Source: Apophysomyces variabilis (Eukaryota > Mucoromycota > Mucoromycetes > Mucorales > Mucoraceae). Taken from it: a stretch of 64,000 nt of DNA. Of this stretch, positions 24,402 to 33,400 are shown piece after piece. The stretch is taken from positions 221,404 through 285,403 of the forward strand of contig MZZL01000041.1 of assembly GCA_002749535.1 (NCBI GenBank). The letters run 5' to 3'. A model generated the notes under the pieces. That model had not been told where the DNA came from. It ran no database searches and saw only the letters and a program-made list of their open reading frames with translations. A program made the translations under genes and the position numbers. The first letter of the stretch is position 1; every line of letters begins with the position of its first letter.

Positions 24402-25287
24402 TATGCCTCGTTTGAAAGGACAATGGAATATGTGTGACCGGTGAGCAAAAAAGCGAGTTGATGCAAAAAAAAGGACCGCTGACAAACTCAAACAGACAAA
24501 GAATGAAAGAATACAAAAATTACGCATAAACTAATTCTAAATATCATATACAAATCTGTGGTAACTACTGTGAGTGAATAAAGATATGGTTTGTAGCGTC
24601 GTGAAGTAATAGAATGGGTATTACTACGCTCACAACAGTTTGGGGTCATATATCATCATGTTAGTGTCAAGTTTCTTTCCTTGGCTTAGACGAGATTTTT
24701 CTAACATTAACCTCAAGCAATAACCGTTAACATTACCGTGCGCCTCCGTTGATCAACAAGAAAACATTGTCTACCCTCAATGGATTGATTTGTCTTTGAT
24801 TGTTTCTTACTTGCCTTTTAAACTTTTGCTTTGTCGGCACTTGGCTTAAACCCTCAAAAAGTTGCTGAATTACTTATCAAGAAACAGAGTTACCTTAATG
24901 ACTGTTAAGGCAACTTAATTCTGCTTTCTTTATTTATCTTGTTCCTTTTTCGATCTCTCTCTCTCAGTCATTGTTATTGTTCTTGTTCAAATACACAGCA
25001 AGAGATCCAGTGAATATCTCAAAGCATCAAACGCGCGTTCCACTGTAGTAGTGCAAGATAGAGTCTCGATTACACAATGGCATTGGAAAGAGGAAACACA
25101 TAACAACTACTTTTGTTAGGTTTGTCTGATCGAAGTTTAAGACAAAACGCCCTCCATGGACCATAACATAAATCAGCTGCCAAAGCCATGGTTGCCTTTC
25201 CAAGGTTTTTCCCTTAAAAGCAATTTCCTTTTATTTACTCAGATTCTCGTCGTCACGTCTCACTCTTCGTTTACCAGATTGTCAGCC
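24402..25287. other. Divergent promoter region RPAP2 / ENY2
   Basis: About 0.9 kb between the divergent RPAP2 and ENY2 starts. It holds CT-rich tracts (around 24.93-24.98 kb) typical of fungal promoters. I see no coding exon or RNA gene. Confidence 0.45.
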
Positions 25288-25747
25288 ATGAGTGATGCCG
25301 AGAACAAACTGAAAATCGCTCTGAGTCGACAATTTGTTGATTCTGGCGAAAAGGAAAGGTTGCAATCATGTTCACTTTTCCATATTACTGACTGCACTCT
25401 TTCTTCTCCTCTATAAAGATTACTTAGTCTTTTGCGAACACGATTAGCAGAATCAGGCTGGAATGATACGCTTTATGCACACTCGCGAGGTAATTGGAGA
25501 CTTAAGTTCAATCCTTCCATTGTACTCTGCTGACTATGCTTTTCTCTGCTAGAAACTGTCCGCAACCGCAAGCTTGAAAACATTACATTGGATGAACTCA
25601 TCGCAGAAACTGCTGATTACGGACGAAGTAAGTCTGCAAGAATCCCAATACGTAGCTGACGCAAACGGTATAGGTACGGTCAATGAATCCATCAAAAAGG
25701 AACTGTTGATACAGATTAAGAAGTTTTTGGAGGAACATATCGATTAA
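25288..25747 (+). CDS. ENY2/Sus1, SAGA and TREX-2 subunit
   Basis: A 96-residue protein spread over four exons of 71-75 bp (25288-25358, 25419-25489, 25553-25627, 25674-25747), all in phase. The sequence MSDAENKLKIALSRQFVDSG, RLLSLLRTRLAESGWNDTLY and RNRKLENITLDELIAETADY, ending LIQIKKFLEEHID, matches ENY2/Sus1 along its whole length. Sus1 is a small helical protein that wraps Sac3/MCM3AP in TREX-2 and sits in the SAGA deubiquitinase module, coupling transcription to mRNA export. A tiny gene cut by three introns recalls yeast SUS1, which is also intron-rich. The stop codon is 8 bp from that of the convergent NAA10 gene. Confidence 0.95.
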
Positions 25748-25755
25748 TCTGTTAT

Positions 25756-26490
25756 CTAATGAGCTGCAACCTCATTCACTTCTTCTACCACACCGCGCGC
25801 TCGTAGCTTTTTGGACTCGATCAACTGTAAACGCATTGCCAGCGCATCTTCACCATCAGCGTAATACTTTTTCTCGACATCATGCACACTAAACAATAAT
25901 TGTTATAAAATGGCCATATCTATTGAGCAGCTTGCTCTAATCACTTGCCTGAATTTTAATGTATCTCTATACAAACCAATGGCCGCACGATTGGTCTTAC
26001 GAACGTGTAATGAAACATAATGGGCACCAAATACTTCAACCATCATCTTTGTCGCTTGTGTCATCAGTTTTTCAGCCAGGCCCAGACGTCTATATGTTCT
26101 CATTACGGATAGCGATGTTATATGGCCATGAGGCACGTCATTAGGCTCCTCCTCCCTAAGCCATCCGACTTAGTTTTGACCTTAAATATTTGCAGTCTTT
26201 CTACGTACATCTTTGCAAGCACATAGCCAACAATTTTTCCATTATCATCCTCAGCCACGTATGAAAGTTGAGGCCATGACAGAGCATGGTAAAGGTCTAA
26301 ACCATCCATAATGTGTTAAATCCCAGTAACCATAACCATTCGATGACTACTGACAGTATTTCATTTGGTAATTCTCAGGGAGATCAAGCAGATTACAGTT
26401 TTGTACGGCAATCAAGTCTTCGACCTATATACAAAATAAGTGAATGAGATTGTAGGTCTGCATTCTTACCGTGGCCTGTCTAATATTCAT
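25756..26490 (-). CDS. NAA10: N-terminal acetyltransferase A catalytic subunit (NAA10/Ard1)
   Basis: Five exons (26470-26490, 26355-26424, 26209-26296, 25949-26155, 25756-25888) give 172 residues. It starts [20 protein letters not shown], with [20 protein letters not shown] and the acetyl-CoA binding loop [11 protein letters not shown], then [19 protein letters not shown] and [19 protein letters not shown]. This is a GNAT fold with the usual Ard1 length less the long tail. It acetylates N-termini co-translationally on the ribosome with NAA15. The last intron (25889-25948) begins with GC, not GT (CAG/GCAAGT), and is needed to restore the frame into [10 protein letters not shown] second intron has a weaker GTCAGT donor. 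Confidence 0.94.
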
Positions 26491-28171
26491 GATGTCCTTG
26501 AGGAATTCCGGTAGCTCAATGGTTCGTCGAAGAGACAAGGTAATGTGACGGCTCTTCGTGCCCAAAAGTTCGAACAACGGATCGGAGTTAGTTCAGTCTT
26601 CTCTCTATAAGTATACGTTTAAAGTTTGTTGGTTTTATTTAACGTCTCTATTTGAGCACAGCGTCTGTACCAGACATATTTACTCGAGACGGCTCAATTG
26701 CAGGGTGAATGTACAGACAAGAGAAAAGCATGTTAACTACGACGACAGACCACAATGATAGAACAAATTTAGCCAGAGGTGGATTTGATTTGAGACACAG
26801 GTAGGGAAGCGACCACGGGAATAGCTGATTTTGCATAACACGGTAGAGAGCGAAGTTGAGACTGCGGTAAAAACTCTTGCGGCGGAACGAATCGAACCAG
26901 TGGTTCTTGCATTGGTAATTGTGGCGTTTGACTGCACCGGCAGGGGCCGAAGCCCCTCTCTTCTCTCTATCTCTGTCTCTCTTCTCTCTATTAGTATACT
27001 GTATTTTCGGGTAATTTTTGCGCGCAAAAACATTTTGCCGGTAGTACTACCAGTTTCGTGGAAGCTGATTCGACCGTTGTACTCTTCAGTTGATATATAG
27101 AAGTCTTTAGTTAGGAGAAAAGAGTACGTCCAGCAATGAAGTAGAGGAGTATATTAGTCTTAGATATTGTCTGACGCTTTCCAAGAAGGCTCAAGGAGTC
27201 GAGTTGCTCTCAGTAGCAATTTGATAGGTGGGTGCAATCTTTGATGTGTGGGTCAAGAAAGTTGAGCTGCAATAAGTGGGTAGAAGATATTACGAAGGAT
27301 AGTTAAATAGGCATTCGTGTAAAAATTTCAGCAGTAGTGAGAAGGGTCAAGTGCTTTGCAAGGTGCAGCGAGTAGTTCAATATATTGTCTAATTGACCTC
27401 CATCCGTTTTATATACGATAAATATGCTCAATGATAGGATCATTATACAGAGGACTTTGCTTTATTCATTTAGGCATGTACCTTCAGTGAAAAATGCCGA
27501 CTTATCTCTGTTTATCTCTGTTTTTCCATATTCTATTGCCAACAGAAGTAACCATTCCTATGCTAACTTTGTCCTTTGCTCTGTATTTTTTAACGTAACA
27601 TCAAGGTCCAGAAGCTACGTTATACGAGGCAGGTACCTAGACTTCGAATATCCATTCTGTTCTTTTTTTGCCGATCTGAAATCGTTGCCCACAAGCTATA
27701 CTGAGTTATTTACGTTCTTATGTCTCCTGATCGTTTTTTGCGTTTTAGACTATTTATCTTAATTGGTGCATCTTTATTTCACAACACCATATCATATCAG
27801 TCACTTACGTACACCTCTTGAATATCTTACATTAAAATGAGGACTTCATTTTTAGCAATATCTTATGTTAACGTAAAACATATGCTAGAAGTCGCCACAA
27901 ATTCATTTCCTGCAGCCGCACGCGGCTGTAACGGAAGGAGCGAAGCGAGTGCAGAAGGGCTAGTTGGATTTACTGTGTTTTTCCATTTGTCTGCCTGTTT
28001 CTATTTTTTATTTGCGGACTGGGATTCAAATTTTTGCGGAATCCAAACAATGGTCTTTACATGATTGGATGAAAATATTTGCGGTCAGACTACCTTTCTT
28101 TTCGTACAGTCGTGTCCATATTCACTATTTACTGAGATAGTTTATTTCAAACCACAGCAAGACAAGTCTAT
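26491..28171. other. Gene-poor, repeat-like region
   Basis: About 1.7 kb with no gene I can support. It includes a short GC-rich hairpin (GGGGCCGAAGCCCC near 26.945 kb), CT-rich tracts, and a palindrome around 27.91 kb (CAGCCGCACGCGGCTG). From about 27.97 kb on, the sequence is homologous to the 3' flank of the transposase fragment at 53.6 kb and so belongs to that element. Low-complexity AT-rich ORFs are probably meaningless. Confidence 0.4.
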
Positions 28172-28800
28172 TTAAAGAAGTGGTTCTCTATTTTTGCATC
28201 TAACGAAAAAGCCCTCAGAGTGTCTGATCCATTCTTGACAGTCTGAGCGCTTTACTTTTCGCGCTGCTTGAAGGTTATCGTCAACTCGTAAGGGCTCCCT
28301 TCTTACCCCAGCTTTCACTTTGGCCCAAAACTCTTTTATTGGGTTGAAAAAGGAAGAGTAGAGAAGAAGATAGAGACATTTGCATCCTCTTTCTTTGACC
28401 AACTGCTTAACCTTGACTGGTGTATGGATGGGCGCATTATCCATGACGAGATAATAACCGTTCATTCCGTGGCAATCCAATCTTTTGTGATTGCCTAATA
28501 GACAAAGTTTAAGATATAATAGAAGAAAAATAGAACATAACTACATTCAGGGAAAATAAAAGTGGAAAGTAAAGCAATACAATTGAGAAGAACCGGAATT
28601 GGGGTGCATTGCCCTGACAGCTTCTAATACCATAACTGACAGAAACGGATATGATATCATCAATGACGTATAGAAACGAACGAAGCGGGTTTATTTCCTC
28701 TACAGACGTCCCATTCTGTTCAAGACCTTCTATCAGACTGAATCCATTTTTACTCTTGGGAGAATTGTTGCCATCCATAAGACATCCATCGATTTCTTAT
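27968..28800 (-). mobile_element. Tc1-like transposon relic, copy A
   Basis: The minus strand carries a DDE_3-type transposase C-terminus (28172-28480) and, beyond its stop, about 200 bp of noncoding sequence closely similar to the 3' flank of copy B at 53.58-53.79 kb (AGAGAACCACTTCTTTAAAT, then CTTGCTGTGGTTTGAAATAA, and so on). Upstream, 28.5-28.8 kb continues in a broken reading frame. The dispersed repeat at 28.75-29.44 kb precedes it on the same strand and may be the 5' part of the same element. Confidence 0.6.
28172..28480 (-). pseudogene. Tc1-like transposase fragment (DDE_3), copy A
   Basis: About 100 codons: HGMNGYYLVMDNAPIHTPVK, VKQLVKERGCKCLYLLLYSS, FFNPIKEFWAKVKAGVRREP. The second catalytic Asp (MDNAPIH) is present. 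The usual SPFLNPIEEFW is changed to SFFNPIKEFW, so the catalytic Glu is Lys, and the following QERIVQ segment seen in copy B is deleted. The upstream frame is interrupted and the N-terminal DNA-binding part is absent. This is an inactive relic; the functional protein would insert DNA at TA sites by a DD34E-type reaction. Confidence 0.75.
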
Positions 28801-29437
28801 CCATGACTGTGATTTTTGGTTTCAGTAATCACGTACTATTTAAAGCGAAGGGACAACACCTTTTCAATTCTTTGGCTCTGTTCTCCAAAAACATCCCCGG
28901 TATGTACTTCGCATTGATTATATGTACAGAATCACTGATGTCCCTCTTCTGTAACCTTTAGCCTGCATGACCTCTGTCCCGAACCACCTTGGTTGTGTGA
29001 GTAAGCTCTCTGCACTCCACTAGGTAAGTGAAAAATAAATGTTGTATGTTTATGCAAAGTGTTATTCATTATCTTCTGCTGCCAAGTCCTCGCCAGGTGT
29101 TGCATCGCTTCAGGTCCTCTGCAGTGCGTTACACACAAACCGGCCGCTCATGGAAGCCGTGCCTCTCTCTCGCCGCCCCCACCGATACAGGTGCGGGTCC
29201 GGCCCCTACCTTTAGGTAGGATTACCCTTCGGGGGTAAGTAAAAAAAAAAAAGATGTCAAGCTATCCTTCCATTTACTAACCATGAACATTCTTTTAAGC
29301 TGCTGGAATGAATTTTGTCTCCATGGAAGCGACAAGTTCACGTAAGTAAAATATATTTCCCGCATAATCCATTAACTAATGACTCATATTTCTATCCCTT
29401 TTAGCGCAAACTTGATACCTTGCATGGACGCAAAATT
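28750..29437 (-). repeat. Dispersed repeat copy 1, interrupted by the DIRS element
   Basis: On the minus strand this stretch is similar to 51.40-51.68 kb (TAAATTTTGCGT, CAAGTTTGCGCTAAAAGGGA, ACTGCAGAGGAC, and others) and to 61.64-61.87 kb (AGAGGTCATGCAGGCTAAA, ATATAATCAATGCGAAGT, ATCGATGGATGTCT). It stops abruptly at the left end of the DIRS element and resumes at 33664 (TAGAGTAGTGTAAAATTGTT then CAATAAAC), so the DIRS element sits inside it. Coding capacity is unclear. It may be the 5' part of the Tc1-like element, whose transposase lies next to it in the same order at both 28 and 51-53 kb. Confidence 0.65.
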
Positions 29438-29486
29438 TATTGTATGTCGTACCTAACACAATCCCCGTTGACTCCACTCGGACATC

Positions 29487-29587
29487 GGATGTGGTATAGA
29501 CCCTTCGGGCCGCGCTATTTTATTCGTAGTTTTAACTTTTCAATAAAAATAAAAAATATTTCCTATCCTACTACTCTAGATTCTTTC
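29487..29587. repeat. DIRS left inverted terminal repeat
   Basis: Begins GGATGTGGTATAGACCCTTC and ends CTACTCTAGATTCTTTC. It is the exact reverse complement of 33534-33634 over 101 bp. Perfect identity suggests a young insertion or a shared replication template. Confidence 0.95.
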
Positions 29588-29610
29588 TAGCCGCGCAACG
29601 TGGGTAAACT

Positions 29611-30444
29611 ATGACAAGTATCCAAGATGTGGAAACCAATCAAATCCATAATATCCCAATCTCAGAAGAACAATTTCAATTACTCTATGCCGAATTTGCA
29701 AGAAAATTCAGGTTGGAAGAGCAGGCAAGAACAGAACATGGAAATAGAGCCATTTTGCCAGAAGAAATCCACGAAGAGATGGAGCAAACTTCCCAGTCTG
29801 ACCTCGCCACAAATCTCAAACGATATGTCCGTGATCTCAGAACGTACGAAGGCGGAGACTGGACAAGACAAGAGACTATTAACAAGGGTTTCATCCCAGA
29901 GCTTAAAAAGTTCAATGTGGACACCTATCAGGTTGTCACTTCCAAATACAAAGATGCAGACAGACTACGAGCGGCCGCAAGAGCCGCCACAGAAGTATTT
30001 GAAGAACTACAGTTCATACAAGAAAGGGGAGGCGATCCGTCCGATGAAGCAGACCTCCTTAGAACCACCGAGAAGATACGTAGGTTGGCCATCTTTAGCT
30101 ATGCCACCGCCAAACAAATGGACAGAGAGGCAAAGCAACTGGCAGTTAAAGCTCTCAAGTTGCCAGAAACAATCAAACATCTCGAAGAAGAACTGGACGG
30201 GGAAAAGAAATTGGCTTTCTCTGAGGAAGCCGTTGAAAAAATCAACCATGCTAGATATGAAGCTGCAATTATTGGGAAATCCACGTTCACAAACTATCGC
30301 AGAGGAGGATATTCCTATGGTAGAGGCAGCCAAAACAGAGGACGAAATTTCCAATTCCGAGGTAACAGAAAAAGTTTTTTTCGGAAGGAAAAGCCACCCC
30401 AAGACAATCCACTGCAAGACAAGTCGGGCAACCAGAACCAATAA
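29611..30444 (+). CDS. DIRS ORF1, Gag-like protein
   Basis: 277 residues from a true ATG 23 bp after the left repeat. The N-terminal two thirds are charged and helical. The C-terminal part is Arg/Gly-rich (YRRGGYSYGRGSQNRGRN and FQFRGN), an RGG-box-like nucleic-acid binding tail. No zinc knuckle is seen. Its place as first ORF of a DIRS element, and its composition, support a Gag-like coat role; sequence similarity alone would not. It overlaps, in another frame, the long recombinase frame. Confidence 0.75.
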   Translation: MTSIQDVETNQIHNIPISEEQFQLLYAEFARKFRLEEQARTEHGNRAILPEEIHEEMEQTSQSDLATNLKRYVRDLRTYEGGDWTRQETINKGFIPELKKFNVDTYQVVTSKYKDADRLRAAARAATEVFEELQFIQERGGDPSDEADLLRTTEKIRRLAIFSYATAKQMDREAKQLAVKALKLPETIKHLEEELDGEKKLAFSEEAVEKINHARYEAAIIGKSTFTNYRRGGYSYGRGSQNRGRNFQFRGNRKSFFRKEKPPQDNPLQDKSGNQNQ

Positions 30445-33400
30445 GAACACAAGAGAGCGAGAAGAAGAGAGAAGTACACATTCAGGGCAATTACGAAATA
30501 CCGACGGATGGGATACTCTTGGGGGGAAGACTTTCTCAATTCTGGGAGAAATGGAAAACTGTAACATCGCACAAGTGGCCACTTTCGGTCGTAAAAGAGG
30601 GTTACAAACTTCAGTGGAACTCCAAACCGAAACCTTGGAGAACCGCCAAACTACATTTATCAGAAGAAGATCATCAAGCAGTGGGCGAAGCAGTGAAGAA
30701 GTTTGTAAACGCAGGAGTCATAGAACGTTCACCGTCGCAAGGAAAAGAATACCTGTCAAGTTTCTTCACCATAAACGAAAAAACAAAGAGAAGACCGATC
30801 TTGAATTGTCAAAAACTGAATACATATCTTCAATGCAATCACTTCAAAATGGAGGGAGTCCCGGCTCTAAGAGAACTGATCGAACCAGAAGACTGGATGT
30901 GCAAATTGGATCTGAAGGATGCTTACATAGTAGTACCAATACACGAAGATTCAAAGAAATACCTTACCTTCGAACACGAAGGTGTGGTTTATCAATATCG
31001 CTCTCTCCCTTTTGGTTTAAGCGTGGCCCCTCGAGTTTTTTCCAAGCTCATGCGGTTCGCAATAGAAACACTCAGGCAAGAAGGCATCCGTTTGGTATAT
31101 TATTTAGACGATATTTGCGTGATAACAAAGACAAGAGAAGAAATGAAGATAGTGACGACCAGGATAGTGGATCATCTACAATCACTAGGTTTCCTAATCA
31201 ATTGGAAAAAGAGCCAATTAAAACCGTGCAAGAGTCTAGAGTACCTAGGGTTCCTTTTCAACTCAAAGACCATGAAGATTACAGTTCCACAAGGGAAGCT
31301 ATCAAAACTACTGGCGAAGATACGACAACTGAAAAAGACAAAGCAACCCAAGACATGCCGTTGGTTAGCGGCGTTACTAGGAGCGATGACTGCAATGATT
31401 CCAGCCCTAGGGAATGCCCTCTTACACGTACGAAACCTCCAGAGAGACCTGACATGGAGTCTCAATCGGAACAGAGGAAAGTGGGATCAACGTTGTTGGG
31501 TGTCAACAAGGGGAATGGAAGATCTCCTCTGGTGGGAGACTTGGGCTCAGAACAAGAACGGATTACCAATACACCACATCGACTTCACGCGATTCAAGGC
31601 GAAATTCCATGTGTACGTCGACGCGTCCGACACGGGTTGGGGGATAACGTCCGAAAAAATGCAAACAGCAGGGTACTGGACCTTGGCCGAAAAAGAAGAA
31701 TCCATCAATGTCAGGGAGCTGAAGACGATCTGGTTTGCACTCAAACTACACGGAAAAGACGCAAAAAATTCCCATATTCGACTATTCTCGGACAGCATAA
31801 CAGCCCTCAAGTATGCAGCGAAGCACGGAGGTACAACTTCCGTTCGACTACAAGATTTAGCCCTGAGGATACAAGAGACAATCAACAAGTTTCAGATGAC
31901 GGTGGAATTCCAACATGTGCCAGGAAAATTGAATACTCAAGCGGACAAATTGAGCAGACGAAAAACGCCAATATTCGAATGGCGTCTCCCGAAAACGTGG
32001 TTCAACTATCTCCAACAACGATGGGGAAAGAGGACGATAGACGCGTTTGCAACCAGGCAAAACACACAGCTGAAGAAGTTCTGGAGTTGGTTACCGGATC
32101 CGGAGGCATTAGCAACGAACGCATTTGCACAGGAGTGGCCAAAGAAGGGACTATACTTGAATCCGCCGTGGAAAATGATTCCCCAGGTACTGAGGAAATT
32201 CCGAGAGCAGAGAGTAAAGGAGGCGATCCTGATCACACCATATTGGAAGACTCAGTTTTGGTACCCGATGGTATTGAAACAAACAGACAAGGCACCGATA
32301 ATCATGCAGCTGAACAAGAGGTGGGCGTTAGCCGCCTGGAAATTATCAGGAAAGCCAGGACGGAGAGAGGGTTGGACAAGAGGACCAACGAATTTTTGAA
32401 CAAGAAAAATCGGGGAAGAACAAGCAAAACATATGACAACTGCTGGAAACGATATGCAGAATGGTGCAAGAAACAGGTTCCGAAAATAGACCCCAAGGAA
32501 TATAACGGTCGAAATATTGTCAATTTTCTGATGGACATCAAGGAGTATTCTAATTCTTATTTAAATATTTTCAGAGCAGCAATCGCGTCAGTGTTTGACG
32601 TGATACATCACGACAAGTTACCAATTGCCAACGACCCCTTGATCCAAGATTTTTTCAAGGCAAAAGCAAAGAGTGAGGTTACTTTGCCCTCGACACAACA
32701 AGTAGAGACCTGGGATGTCGACATACTTATTCGATATATCGCGGAACATCTTCAAGACAATCAAGCACTTTCTTTAGACAAGTTACAACGGAAGACAATA
32801 GTTTTGTTGTGCATCGCAACAATGTGGCGGCCCAGATCGGATATTGGAGCTCTCCAATATAGAGATATACACTTCAAGTTTGATAGCGTGAAACAATTAC
32901 AGGGTATCGAGCTATATATTCGAGAACCCAAGGAGGCCCAATGGAAAATGTCTAGAATCGGGATGACTACAAGACCAGATTTGTGTCCGTCAAGAACACT
33001 ACAAGCATTTATTGAAAGAACGAAACATTTACGCTCGAGACTCCCGGAGGACCACGCAGTTTTCCTAGCGCATATCAACGAGCAAGATAAGGTTCACCCA
33101 CTCAGTGAAGTTTCAGTTGGAAATCTAGTGAAGGAGACGATGGCGTCAGCAGGAATTGATGTCACAATTTACACAGCCCATTCAGTCCGTTCAGCGGTCA
33201 GCACGAAGGCAATTCAAATAGGTCTGGAAGTTTCTGAGGTGAAGAAACACGCTGGCTGGAGCATAGCAGCTTTGACTTTTGAAAAATTTTATTTTAAACC
33301 AATCCACCAAGTACATGCAAGCACACACATTGTCAACACGATTTTCTCTGGCGATACGGAAGAAATTACCACATCCGATGTCCGAGTGGAGTCAACGGGG

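Noticed and set aside
26880..26960. Possible tRNA because of a GGTTCGATT-like B box on the minus strand
   Set aside because: No matching A box at the right distance and no cloverleaf stems could be drawn.
27424..27762. 112-codon plus-strand ORF rich in Phe, Ser and Tyr
   Set aside because: AT-rich low-complexity frame in a transposon-rich stretch; no domain or splice evidence.
30007..30582. 191-codon minus-strand ORF in the DIRS element
   Set aside because: Antisense to the Gag/RT region, with no recognisable domain; the sense strand carries all known DIRS motifs.
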